In this document: positions 46,187 through 55,163 of the stretch, piece by piece | Position numbering within the stretch: position 1 is the first letter of the stretch | Layout of the letters: every line of letters starts with the position of its first letter | DNA from: Oscillospiraceae bacterium | Lineage (GTDB): Bacteria; Bacillota; Clostridia; Oscillospirales; Acutalibacteraceae | DNA: 64,000 bases | NCBI GenBank assembly: GCA_015065975.1 | Contig: SVPG01000003.1 | Span: forward strand, 1-64,000 | Reading direction: 5' to 3' | Notes under the pieces: generated by a model | What the model was told of the DNA's origin: nothing | Database searches by the model: none | Seen by the model: only the letters and a program-made list of their open reading frames with translations | Translations under genes and position numbers: made by a program

Positions 46187-46630
46187 TTGAACATAAGAGT
46201 AATGACACCCGATGATTACGAGGGTGTTTATAACCTGTGGATTTCCTGTCCCGGAGTGGGACTCAACCCCGTCGACGATTCAAAAGACGGGATCACAAGA
46301 TTTCTTTTGCGCAACCCGAACACCTGCTTTGTTGCCGAAAACGAAAACGGTATAATCGGCTCGATAATGGCAGGAAACGACGGCAGGCGGGGTTACATCT
46401 ATCACACAGCCGTTCTGCCCTCCTGCAGAAAGACGGGCATAGCCTCTGCACTGACCGATGCGGCTCTCGATGCGCTCGGACGTGAGGGCATTGTCAAGGT
46501 CGCGCTTGTCGTTTTCTCGGACAACGAAGGCGGAAACGCATTCTGGGAAAAATCGGGATTTACATCCCGCAAAGATCTTGTTTACCGCAACAGGGTCATA
46601 TCAGAAACATATAACAAAGGAAATGAATAG
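46187..46630 (+). CDS. GNAT family N-acetyltransferase
   Basis: A 147-residue acetyltransferase. The acetyl-CoA loop is in the segment TAVLPSCRKTGIASAL (R-x-x-G-x-A form), followed by the FWEKSGF helix that closes the fold. The start is TTG after a GAAAGGAAG ribosome site. It ends 2 bases before the SseB-like gene, so they should share a transcript. Substrate unknown. Confidence 0.85.
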   Translation: MNIRVMTPDDYEGVYNLWISCPGVGLNPVDDSKDGITRFLLRNPNTCFVAENENGIIGSIMAGNDGRRGYIYHTAVLPSCRKTGIASALTDAALDALGREGIVKVALVVFSDNEGGNAFWEKSGFTSRKDLVYRNRVISETYNKGNE

Positions 46631-46632
46631 CT

Positions 46633-48000
46633 ATGCTTTTTAAGAACAGAAAAAACGCAGGCGGTTCTGCCAACCAGCCGCTCGAGGCATCTCTCGGAGT
46701 ATTTGATGTCTTCAGACTCGAGAACACCGATGACATCGTGGTAGTCGGCGCTGTCAAAGGCAAGCTCACAAACGGTGACGCTGTCTATGTGACAAATCCC
46801 GGCGAGGACGATTCGGGCATGCTTCTCACTCAGGTCATAAGCATGGAAACGGGACCCAATCAGCCCGTGAGAGATGCCGAGGACTGTACCGCTGCGATAA
46901 GGCTTGAAAAGGGCAGTCTTTATGACATCAGAGTCGGTTCGGTCATATTCACGCGAAACACCTCTCAAAAAAATGTACACGACAGCTATATCAGGGCGCT
47001 CGGAGATTATTACGTCGCAAAGAAGGATCTCGATCTCACAGATGATGAGATCGAATCTCTCAGCATAACCGACTGTGCCGAGATACTCCGTCTTTTCAGC
47101 TGGTTCCACACAAACGTCGTAAAGGACGAATCGGAGGAATCAAAGCAGAAGAGCCGTGAACGTGGAGCACGTCTCGCCGAGGCACTCGCCAAAAAGCTTC
47201 TCTGCGCCGACGAAATATACTGTGTATTCTCGAAGGCTACGGGTGAGCCCTTCATGTTCTCGCGCACGGTCAATCAGGGAACGGGTTATATGTGCACCCC
47301 TCCGAACATCCGTGTTTTCACAAAGGCTTACAAAGAGGTCATGTCACAGGTCTTTTCCGACGAGAAGTTTGAGATAAAATGCATCGAAAACGGAGAGAAC
47401 AAGGACGGCATACGCAATTTCCTCGGCAGCACCTTCTATCTCAACGGCGCGTGCGGAGTTGAGGTCGTATCCGACTCGCCGTGTCTCGGCGCCGATATGC
47501 TCGTCGCAAAGCCCGATTATTCAGACACTCCGCCGATAAACGTACCCGTTACAAACCCCGATCTCGAGCGCTGGCTCCTTCTGCTCGGTCAGCTCGGCAA
47601 TCCCGCTACCGAAGACGGTCAGATAATTTACAAGCTCTATTACAGCTTCATGGCACGCGAGCTTGTCAAGGCACGGCTTCTTATCCCGATGAAAACCGAC
47701 GGAAACATTCCCGTCGCGGACGAGAACGGCAAAACCGTTCTCAAAGAAGATGTTTCAATGGCTTTTCCGACAATAGACGGAAAATACGACCGTCCCGCGG
47801 TATGTCTCTACACCGACTGGAAGCGTCTGCGCATGAGGTATTCCGAGGAATGGAACGGTCTCATTCAGCCGATCGACGGCATGATCGGGGTTTACGACTG
47901 TGCAATAAATGTAAATGACTTCCCCGCCGCAGGCTGCTATATATCCGCCGAAATGTTCGAGCAGATGAAGCAGCTTGCCGAAGCCGCGGAAAAACAATAA
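46633..48000 (+). CDS. SseB-like protein with an EF-Tu domain 2-like barrel
   Basis: A 455-residue soluble protein of unknown role. Residues about 18-108 look like the beta-barrel of translation GTPase domain 2 (FDVFRLENTDDIVVVGAVKG, TNGDAVYVTN, IRVGSVIFTR), but no GTPase domain is present. The region from about 160 to 445 resembles the SseB N-terminal and C-terminal halves: a pattern such as LIPMKTDGNIP, VSMAFPTIDGKYDRPAVCLYTDW is typical. Helical segments link the parts. Nearby genes do not tell its job. Confidence 0.65.
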   Translation: MLFKNRKNAGGSANQPLEASLGVFDVFRLENTDDIVVVGAVKGKLTNGDAVYVTNPGEDDSGMLLTQVISMETGPNQPVRDAEDCTAAIRLEKGSLYDIRVGSVIFTRNTSQKNVHDSYIRALGDYYVAKKDLDLTDDEIESLSITDCAEILRLFSWFHTNVVKDESEESKQKSRERGARLAEALAKKLLCADEIYCVFSKATGEPFMFSRTVNQGTGYMCTPPNIRVFTKAYKEVMSQVFSDEKFEIKCIENGENKDGIRNFLGSTFYLNGACGVEVVSDSPCLGADMLVAKPDYSDTPPINVPVTNPDLERWLLLLGQLGNPATEDGQIIYKLYYSFMARELVKARLLIPMKTDGNIPVADENGKTVLKEDVSMAFPTIDGKYDRPAVCLYTDWKRLRMRYSEEWNGLIQPIDGMIGVYDCAINVNDFPAAGCYISAEMFEQMKQLAEAAEKQ

Positions 48001-48018
48001 AAGAAAGGATAAAACATC

Positions 48019-49077
48019 ATGAGTGAAAACATTCAGAAACTCCCCGTAAAGCAAAGAGACACATATTTTGACTGTCTCAAGGGTCTGCTTATCATCTTTG
48101 TCGTATTCGCTCATTATATCGGAACGGGATACGTCTATGATGCTCCAAAACAGAACTTTCTCTTCCAATCACTGTTTGCATTTTTCTATCAGTTCCATAT
48201 GCCTGCTTTCGTTTTCATTTCGGGATTTTTCTCGAAGAAGGTTGAAAAGGCAAGAATCTCCTCCTGGGAAAAGCTTCTTCTTCCCTATCTCGTTTTCAAT
48301 ACCATCTTCACCATCATAAACGGCGAATTCACAAACCCGCTGCTCAATCCTCTGAGCGCGATGTGGTATCTGTGGGCGCTCTTTCTCTGGCGTCAGTCTC
48401 TGCCCGTTCTCGGCAAGATCAGATTCGGCGTAGTAATCGCCATAATATTCTCCATTTTCTGCGCCTTTGAACCACTCGGCAAGACGGTCAAGCTGTTCTA
48501 CAACGCCATCGCTTATCTCCCCTTCTTCCTTATGGGATTCCACGCAACAAAGGAACGCATCGCAAAATGGCGCAAGGTTCCGAAGATCGTCTCTGCGCTC
48601 ATCGTTGCGGCTGTATTCGCCGGAAACTATTTCCTGATAAGCAAGCGCATTTTCGGATATTCAACACTTGCTTACTGGAGCGCTGATTACAATCCCAACA
48701 TCATTACCACAAATCAGATCCTCCTGAATATCGGTCTTGAGCTCCTGAGATACGCAATCGGTTTTATCCTCATGATATCCGTCATGAATCTCTGTCCTTC
48801 GAAGAGCAGATTCCTCGCATATGCCGGAAACAAGTCGCTCTATATTATGATCCTTCATATCATTCCGGGACTCAGACCGTTCCTTGCGAGCCTCAACTTC
48901 GTTTACGACAACACCTGGCTCGGTCTGCTCTACTGGGTTGTATGCACACTCTTGTCCGTCATACTCTTCGGCAACAAAGTTACCGAGTTTCTCTACAACA
49001 AGTTCATGGACGGCTGTGCATGGGTCATCAGGAAGCTGTTTTTCATTAAGCGTCCTCCCGCAGAGCAGAAGGCGTAA
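48019..49077 (+). CDS. Acyltransferase 3 family membrane protein
   Basis: A 352-residue membrane protein with about ten helices. The start YFDCLKGLLIIFVVFAHY carries the AT3 family His in the first helix; PAFVFISGFFSKKV follows. Such enzymes O-acetylate extracellular sugars or peptidoglycan. The acceptor is unknown. It starts 18 bases after the SseB-like gene with AAAGGA upstream. Confidence 0.88.
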   Translation: MSENIQKLPVKQRDTYFDCLKGLLIIFVVFAHYIGTGYVYDAPKQNFLFQSLFAFFYQFHMPAFVFISGFFSKKVEKARISSWEKLLLPYLVFNTIFTIINGEFTNPLLNPLSAMWYLWALFLWRQSLPVLGKIRFGVVIAIIFSIFCAFEPLGKTVKLFYNAIAYLPFFLMGFHATKERIAKWRKVPKIVSALIVAAVFAGNYFLISKRIFGYSTLAYWSADYNPNIITTNQILLNIGLELLRYAIGFILMISVMNLCPSKSRFLAYAGNKSLYIMILHIIPGLRPFLASLNFVYDNTWLGLLYWVVCTLLSVILFGNKVTEFLYNKFMDGCAWVIRKLFFIKRPPAEQKA

Positions 49078-49089
49078 GAGGTTTTCTCC

Positions 49090-49545
49090 ATGGATATAAA
49101 AATAACAAGCATAGGTACGGTCAGCAACCGTGTCAGCGAGAAAAAGGACGTATCCTGGGGCGAGGACATCTCGCAGATAATCCTTGACGAAAAGTATCGC
49201 GGAGGTCTTTCGGGGCTTGAGGATTTCTCCCACGCCGTGATCGTCTATTATCTCGACAAGGCAAATTTCGATATCGAAAAGCATCTCACACGCAAACCTC
49301 AGAACCGCGAGGATATGCCGCTCGTCGGAATCTTCTCCCAGCGGGCAAAAGACAGACCGAACAGGCTCGCCATGACCGCCGTGAGCATCGTGAGTGTTGA
49401 GGAGGACAGGCTGACCGTCAGGGGGCTCGATGCTATCGATTCGACTCCCGTTATCGATATCAAGCCCTACTACCCCATGTATGACTGCAAAAACGACGCC
49501 CGTGTACCCGAATGGGTTGAGCGTCTTATGGAGCATTATTTCTGA
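49090..49545 (+). CDS. TrmO/TsaA family tRNA methyltransferase-like protein
   Basis: A 151-residue protein of the UPF0066 family, in which E. coli TrmO methylates t6A in tRNA using SAM. Recognisable segments are LEDFSHAVIVYYL, GIFSQRAKDRPNRLAMT (with the RPNR motif) and VIDIKPYYPMYD. It is at the short end of the family. The activity is inferred. It is 12 bases after the acyltransferase gene and 1 base before a GNAT gene. Confidence 0.85.
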   Translation: MDIKITSIGTVSNRVSEKKDVSWGEDISQIILDEKYRGGLSGLEDFSHAVIVYYLDKANFDIEKHLTRKPQNREDMPLVGIFSQRAKDRPNRLAMTAVSIVSVEEDRLTVRGLDAIDSTPVIDIKPYYPMYDCKNDARVPEWVERLMEHYF

Positions 49546-49546
49546 T

Positions 49547-50068
49547 ATGGATATACTTATAAAAACCGAACGTCTCACCCTGCGTTTTCTAAAACCCGAT
49601 GATCTTCTCAGCGTACACGAATACGCGGGCAATCCCGAAAACACTCGGTATATGATGTTTCTTCCAAACCAAACCGTTGAAGAAACAAAAGAATTCATCG
49701 AGCGCGCTCTTGCCGAGGCGTCAAAGGATAACCCCTCATTCTATGAGTTTGCCGTCGAGCTCGAAGGCCGCGTAATCGGAGGCGCAGGGCTTTATCTCGA
49801 AGGCGATTGTGCCGAGCTCGGCTGGATAATCAACAACAGGTATCAAAGAAAAGGATACGCTACCGAGGCGGCTTTCGCATTGTGTGATTTTGCTTTCAAA
49901 CGGCTCGGTTTATCGCGCATTATCGCCCATTGCGACACACGCAACCGCCCCTCCGCCCGCGTAATGGAAAAGCTCGGCATGACCCTTGTCAGCGAGGGCG
50001 AACGCATCTACGAGCGCACGGGTGAGACTGCAAAGGAATATATGTATGAGATAAAAAGGGGAATTTAG
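49547..50068 (+). CDS. GNAT acetyltransferase, RimJ/RimL type
   Basis: With the ATG of MDILIKTERLTLRF this protein has 173 residues and starts 1 base after the trmO-like stop. The RimJ/RimL pattern is clear: LTLRFLKPDDL, GWIINNRYQRKGYATEAAFALCDFAF (acetyl-CoA loop RKGYA), and NRPSARVMEKLGM. Likely acetylates a ribosomal or other protein N-terminus, or a small amine. Confidence 0.9.
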   Translation: MDILIKTERLTLRFLKPDDLLSVHEYAGNPENTRYMMFLPNQTVEETKEFIERALAEASKDNPSFYEFAVELEGRVIGGAGLYLEGDCAELGWIINNRYQRKGYATEAAFALCDFAFKRLGLSRIIAHCDTRNRPSARVMEKLGMTLVSEGERIYERTGETAKEYMYEIKRGI

Positions 50069-50746
50069 ATGATTATTAAAATATCACCGTTTACAAAAAG
50101 CAGCCGTATGCATTCATTCAAGGTGTCATATCGCGACGTCTCACACATCATTGACAGATCTAACCCTTCGTGCGAAACAGAATGTATATCGGGCGAAAAC
50201 AATCTGCATATCGAAGACCTCGGTCCGCACCGTTCTGTTTCCGACTTCTTCAGGGTTGCTCTGAAGGCTTTCGGCAGCGCACTGTCTGCAAAAGCCTTCA
50301 AATGGAGCGAGCTTTTCTCTCCAATTCTCGCAGACTGTGACATATCTTTTGAAGAAGGTACAAAACAACTCGAGCTTGAATACAAACCGAGCATCTGCAA
50401 AAGCTCTTCCGTTGCAGAACCGATTTTCACCTTGCGTAATAACGAAAACTCGCATTTAGTCGAAACTCGCCTTAGAGCAGACGAGAAAACCATATCGCGG
50501 TATTACAAACTCACCATTCTTTTTTATGCTCTGATATTTTTAGTTTTGTCTGCACTCTCGGCTCTGCTTCTCTCCCCCTCTGTGCTCGAAAAAGCTCAGT
50601 CTGAAAATACACTTATAATAACCGCCGCAGTTCTCATTGCTTTATTTGCAGGCGGATTTATATGGAGCTTTATTTATCACCGTTCAGCACGGAGAAAGCT
50701 CATCACTCAGGTACAGAATATATGCAGTGGGAAAAATACGCATTAA
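50069..50746 (+). CDS. Protein of unknown function with two C-terminal helices
   Basis: A 225-residue protein starting directly at the stop of the GNAT gene, so it is translated from the same transcript. The first 140 residues are soluble and show no motif I know. Two transmembrane segments lie at about 148-170 and 180-204 (LIFLVLSALSALLLSPS; AAVLIALFAGGFIWSFIY), and the C-terminus is basic. It ends the plus-strand cluster at a strong terminator. Confidence 0.7.
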   Translation: MIIKISPFTKSSRMHSFKVSYRDVSHIIDRSNPSCETECISGENNLHIEDLGPHRSVSDFFRVALKAFGSALSAKAFKWSELFSPILADCDISFEEGTKQLELEYKPSICKSSSVAEPIFTLRNNENSHLVETRLRADEKTISRYYKLTILFYALIFLVLSALSALLLSPSVLEKAQSENTLIITAAVLIALFAGGFIWSFIYHRSARRKLITQVQNICSGKNTH

Positions 50747-50749
50747 GAA

Positions 50750-50784
50750 ACAAAAGAGCGGATCGAATCGATCCGCTCTTTTGT
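50750..50784. terminator. Bidirectional terminator
   Basis: A 16-bp inverted repeat (ACAAAAGAGCGGATCG and its complement) with T-runs on both sides separates the plus-strand cluster from the convergent phosphoesterase gene. Confidence 0.92.
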
Positions 50785-51632
50785 TATTCGGCTTTCAGCT
50801 CTATCATAACTATCTCAGGACGGTTGTTCACCCTGAAAGGGAAAATGCTGTTGCCGAGCCCTCGGCTGACATACATATTGGTCCGTCCGCTCGTATAAAG
50901 CCCGCTGTCGTATTTCGGAAACAGACCCTGATCGGGTGCAATCACTCCACCGATTACCGGCAGTCGGAATTGACCGCCGTGAGCGTGACCGCTCAGAGCA
51001 AGGTCGACACCGTACTGCGAATAGACCTCAAACAGTTCAGGTCGGTGCGACAGAAGAATCGTGAAGCTTTCTTCATCGCAAAGTCTCTCGAGCTTTCCTG
51101 CAGTATGCTGCGCTTCCTGCGAAAAGGGATAAAAGGAAAAATCGGGGTCGTCTATTCCGACTATATTTATATGCGCTCCGCCCTTTTCGAGCTGTACGCT
51201 GCTGTCCCGAAGGACGGTGACTCCCGCCGCAAGAAGCCTTTCTTCGAGGTCGGGAAATTCGTCTATGCGTGACTCGTGGTTGCCCGTGACATAATAGACA
51301 GGTGCGATTTCCACCGCCTTTTCGGCAAACGATACCGCAACATCGATATCGGTATTGCGCGAATCGACAAGGTCGCCCGTTATCACGATAATATCGGGTT
51401 TCTGTTCCCTGATGATTTCAATGAGCTCTTCGTTGTCTTGTCCGAACTGCGTGTTGTGAAGGTCGGACAGATGCGCAATTCTCATATTCGAAAACTGCTC
51501 GGGCAGCATCTCGCTTCGGACGGTGATCTGCGTCACTGTCAAAGCCCTGTTTGCCCACGCAATCCATATTATCAGTGAAATTGCGAGGGCAACGACAACG
51601 CTCCATATTATAAACTTTTTCTTTGATTTCAT
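50784..51632 (-). CDS. Membrane-anchored metallophosphoesterase (YkuE/YaeI-like)
   Basis: A 282-residue calcineurin-type phosphoesterase with one N-terminal helix (about residues 8-27). Metal motifs in order: IAHLSDLHN, ITGDLVDSR, VTGNHESR, LLSHRPELF and SGHAHGGQF. Related proteins act on UDP-diacylglucosamine-like lipids or other phosphoesters at the membrane surface. It follows the MacB-like gene by 3 bases and should be in the same operon. Confidence 0.92.
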   Translation of the reverse strand: MKSKKKFIIWSVVVALAISLIIWIAWANRALTVTQITVRSEMLPEQFSNMRIAHLSDLHNTQFGQDNEELIEIIREQKPDIIVITGDLVDSRNTDIDVAVSFAEKAVEIAPVYYVTGNHESRIDEFPDLEERLLAAGVTVLRDSSVQLEKGGAHINIVGIDDPDFSFYPFSQEAQHTAGKLERLCDEESFTILLSHRPELFEVYSQYGVDLALSGHAHGGQFRLPVIGGVIAPDQGLFPKYDSGLYTSGRTNMYVSRGLGNSIFPFRVNNRPEIVMIELKAE

Positions 51633-51635
51633 CGT

Positions 51636-54600
51636 TTATTCCGATCTGAGTGCAATGACGGGGTCTTTCTGTGCCGCCTTCTTTGACGGGATAAGTCCGC
51701 CGATTATCGTCAGGAGCATACTGAGAATGATGAGTATGATTGCACCTGTTACGGGAAGCTGAGCGCTGATATCACCCGAACCGGTGAGCGAATGGATTAT
51801 CGCGTTTATCGGCGGCAGCATCGAAAGCGATATTCCGACACCCATAAGTCCCGAACAAAGACCGATTATAAACGTCTCTGCATTGAAGACCTGCGATATA
51901 TTGCGCTTTGACGCACCTATCGCACGAAGCACGCCTATCTCCTTCGTTCGCTCGAGAACGGAGATATATGTGATTATTCCTATCATAATGGAAGATACGA
52001 TGAGCGATACCGCAACAAACGCGATGAGGACATAGCTGACGCTGTCCACGATGGTTTTGACCGACGACATGAGAACTCCCGTCATATCGTTATAGCTTAT
52101 GACCATTTCCTCGTTGCCCGACTTTTCCATATCGGTGTTATAATTATCAATAAACTCGATGAAGCGTTCCTTTGCCGCGAAATCGACAAGATATATCGAT
52201 ATCGCGGTCGGTTCGGCTTTATCGGCATAACCGAGGTTTGCAAGGTTTATCTCCGCGCTGCGTTTTGTGTTCTTCGACGACATTGCGGACATAAGACGTC
52301 CGAGCTCTTCCTCATCGAGGTCAAAGGAGAACGCCTGTGCTATCTTGTCGCCATCGACGCTAAATGAGCTTGAAAGAGAACCGATCATCTCACCGCTCAC
52401 AGTACCGAGGGCTGAATATATCTCGCTCTGGATCTCCGTCTCGCACATTCTTGCAGCCATCGCGGCAGATGCGGCCATTACAAGCGAGCTGTTTGTATAC
52501 GATGATACGACCTGAGACACCTGCGATTTTTTTATGGAAGCCTGAAGCTGTGACATATCAACGGAAGGCGTTGACGGTACGGACGGAGCATTTCCGCTCG
52601 CGGAAATCTGAGGAGGTTCTTCGGGCTCGGTCGGAACAAAAGTACCTTCTTCCGACACGTAGCTCGAAATCATGCTGACAAGCAGGGTCGAATAAACCTG
52701 CGAGAAGGTATCTTTCGGAATAAGATATTTTGTCTCAAGCGCTGCAAGGAGTTTCTGTGCCTCGCCCGATGCAAGATACTGCGACACTATCGTCTGTGAA
52801 TCGGAAACTCTGAGCACAGCTTCACCCGTTGCGGGATCGGCATTTGCTGAGATATAACCGTTGAGCATACCTGTTGCAAGAAGCGAAAGTGTATCGGAAA
52901 AATCTGTCTGCGCCTGTGATGTATCAACCTCTACCGTCCCCATCGCTTCGGCAATTTTTTCACCCATCTCGTCAACAAGAGCATCTGTATCGATATTCAT
53001 GCCGAATGCCGATGCCAGTATATCGCCGTCAACAGAGATCATATCGCCAAAATCAAGCCCCGACTGTTCTGCATCCTCTTCACCTTCGAACTTGCGTCCC
53101 GTAAAGACGTCGGTTTCGGGATCGGCAAGCTGATCCTTGACAATCTTCGAATCGGAAGAATTTTCTATAATAAAATCGGTAAGCTTCGAGGTATACGCAA
53201 CTCCGGGGCTGAGAGCCGATGCGGTCACACCGTCCTTCGGGCAGACTATGCCGACAACGCTCAATTCCTCACCGTCTGCTATGAGCTTTTTCATATATTC
53301 CTCATCGTCGGACATATCCTCCCACACCTCATACTCCTCGTTATAGGTGTAGAGATCGGACTGTGCAACAAGGCGGAATCTGAGCTTCAGAAGGTCGTCA
53401 TAGCTCCACTGCATGGGGGCGCCGATATTCTCGACCTCTTCGCCTTCCATCACCTTTTCGACCATGGCTTCAAGCTCGGCGGTATCACGCAGACCGAGAG
53501 TATACGCCATATAATCAGACATACTGTCGGGAGCGGGAAGAACCATGACGGTCTCATTGTAATCCTCGGGCCACCTTCCGAGCAGCATCTCATACTGAGA
53601 ATCGAGGAGTTCCTTATTGTCTATCATCTCGTAGAAAACATTGGAATCCATCGAAAAGCCCGAACCGCCGCCCATCGAGCCGCCCATGAGATCTGAGAAA
53701 AGTGTTGCGGGATTGACCTGGACCGCTTCCTTCGACGTATCCGCCGAATAAATCTGCGGTGTTATGTTGTAGCTGTATTTTATCGCGTTGATATCCGCAT
53801 CAAGGGTATTCATATTGCTGTCGATATAAGACTTGAAGGAGCGCAGGTCATTGCTTCCTATCTGGGCGAAAACCTGTGATATCATCTGCTGTTCGGTGAC
53901 AACACCGTCTTCTTCACCCTCGCCCTCCTGCATCGAGCCCGCCGCAAATGCGGTCATCATCGAGGTCATATCGGCCGTTTCGGACTGTATGACAAGAGGA
54001 TATGTCGACAGGGTATCCTCCTGAATCTTATCTATATAATTCTGGAATCCCGTCGAAAGCGAGAGGATAAGAGCTATTCCGATTATTCCGATCGAACCTG
54101 CAAAGGCTGTGAGTATGGTTCTTCCCTTCTTTGTCAGAAGGTTGTTGAAGCTCAGAGAAAGAGCCGTAAAAAACGACATCGACGCCTTGCCCATATTTTC
54201 GTGATGGGGTGCTTCGCTCTCCTGCTCGACCTCATAGGGGTTCGTATCGTCCATAATCTTTCCGTCACGAAGCCTTACTATACGCGAGGCATATTCCTCG
54301 GCAAGCTCGGGGTTATGCGTGACCATTACGACAAGTCTGTCCTTCGAGACCTCCTTGAGAAGCTCCATGACCTGCACGCTGGTGTCGCTGTCAAGAGCAC
54401 CCGTCGGCTCGTCCGCAAGGAGTATGTCGGGGTTGTTTACAAGCGCTCTCGCAATGGCTACTCTCTGCATCTGTCCGCCCGACATCTGATTGGGCTTTTT
54501 GTGCAGCTGGTTTCCGAGCCCAACGTCCTCAAGCGCTTTTATCGCACGCTTTTTGCGCTCACTGCGCGAAATTCCCGAAATGGTCAGGGCAAGCTCAACG

Positions 54601-54908
54601 TTGGCAAGCACCGTCTGATGCGGGATAAGGTTATAGCTCTGGAATATGAATCCGACGGTATGGTTGCGGTATGAATCCCAGTCTCTGTCGGTATATTTTT
54701 TCGTGGATATACCGTTGATTATGAGATCGCCGCTGTCATAACGGTCAAGACCGCCGATGACATTGAGCAAGGTTGTCTTACCCGAACCGCTCGGTCCGAG
54801 TATTGCTACAAACTCATTGTCTCTCAGATTAAGGCTTACCCCGTCCAGCGCCGTCTGCTCAAGGTCACCCGTTACGTATTTTTTGGAAATATTGCTTATC
54901 TGAAGCAT
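51636..54908 (-). CDS. ABC transporter fusion: ATPase plus FtsX-type permease (MacB-like)
   Basis: A 1090-residue fusion. The ATPase (about 1-230) has Walker A ILGPSGSGKTTLLN, signature PNQMSGGQMQRVAIARAL and Walker B ILLADEPTGAL. A first helix at about 265-290 (FAGSIGIIGIALILSLSTG) is followed by an unusually long external region of some 650 residues with Ser/Gln/acid-rich repeats, and then three helices in the last 140 residues (FtsX domain). The layout matches mechanotransmitting transporters for peptides or lipoproteins. No partner adaptor or outer-membrane protein is present, as expected in a Gram-positive cell. Confidence 0.9.
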   Translation of the reverse strand: MLQISNISKKYVTGDLEQTALDGVSLNLRDNEFVAILGPSGSGKTTLLNVIGGLDRYDSGDLIINGISTKKYTDRDWDSYRNHTVGFIFQSYNLIPHQTVLANVELALTISGISRSERKKRAIKALEDVGLGNQLHKKPNQMSGGQMQRVAIARALVNNPDILLADEPTGALDSDTSVQVMELLKEVSKDRLVVMVTHNPELAEEYASRIVRLRDGKIMDDTNPYEVEQESEAPHHENMGKASMSFFTALSLSFNNLLTKKGRTILTAFAGSIGIIGIALILSLSTGFQNYIDKIQEDTLSTYPLVIQSETADMTSMMTAFAAGSMQEGEGEEDGVVTEQQMISQVFAQIGSNDLRSFKSYIDSNMNTLDADINAIKYSYNITPQIYSADTSKEAVQVNPATLFSDLMGGSMGGGSGFSMDSNVFYEMIDNKELLDSQYEMLLGRWPEDYNETVMVLPAPDSMSDYMAYTLGLRDTAELEAMVEKVMEGEEVENIGAPMQWSYDDLLKLRFRLVAQSDLYTYNEEYEVWEDMSDDEEYMKKLIADGEELSVVGIVCPKDGVTASALSPGVAYTSKLTDFIIENSSDSKIVKDQLADPETDVFTGRKFEGEEDAEQSGLDFGDMISVDGDILASAFGMNIDTDALVDEMGEKIAEAMGTVEVDTSQAQTDFSDTLSLLATGMLNGYISANADPATGEAVLRVSDSQTIVSQYLASGEAQKLLAALETKYLIPKDTFSQVYSTLLVSMISSYVSEEGTFVPTEPEEPPQISASGNAPSVPSTPSVDMSQLQASIKKSQVSQVVSSYTNSSLVMAASAAMAARMCETEIQSEIYSALGTVSGEMIGSLSSSFSVDGDKIAQAFSFDLDEEELGRLMSAMSSKNTKRSAEINLANLGYADKAEPTAISIYLVDFAAKERFIEFIDNYNTDMEKSGNEEMVISYNDMTGVLMSSVKTIVDSVSYVLIAFVAVSLIVSSIMIGIITYISVLERTKEIGVLRAIGASKRNISQVFNAETFIIGLCSGLMGVGISLSMLPPINAIIHSLTGSGDISAQLPVTGAIILIILSMLLTIIGGLIPSKKAAQKDPVIALRSE

Positions 54909-55094
54909 ATATCCTTTACCGTCCTTTCAAAACACATCGTTTCAAAAATCTGCACTATATTATACCACATTATTATTTCCAAAGATTAACTTATGATTAC
55001 ATTTTCGGGATTTTGTATTATTTTATTAGTTTAACTCTACATTCTCATAACACGCACTTCTTTTTTGTGTAAAATGACGATTGGTTTTCCAAAA

Positions 55095-55127
55095 GCGGTT
55101 GACAACCGCGCTCACTTAAACTATCAT
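55095..55127 (+). promoter_or_regulatory. Promoter of the FliB-like gene with palindrome over the -35
   Basis: TTGACA (55099-55104) and TATCAT (55122-55127) are 17 bases apart. The -35 is inside the inverted repeat GCGGTT-GAC-AACCGC (55095-55109), a possible operator. The rest of the 54909-55163 gap is AT-rich and shows no gene; a lone TATAAT faces the MacB-like gene. Confidence 0.55.
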
Positions 55128-55163
55128 ATCATCGCAGCAACCATAAAATTGCGAGGTTTTCAA

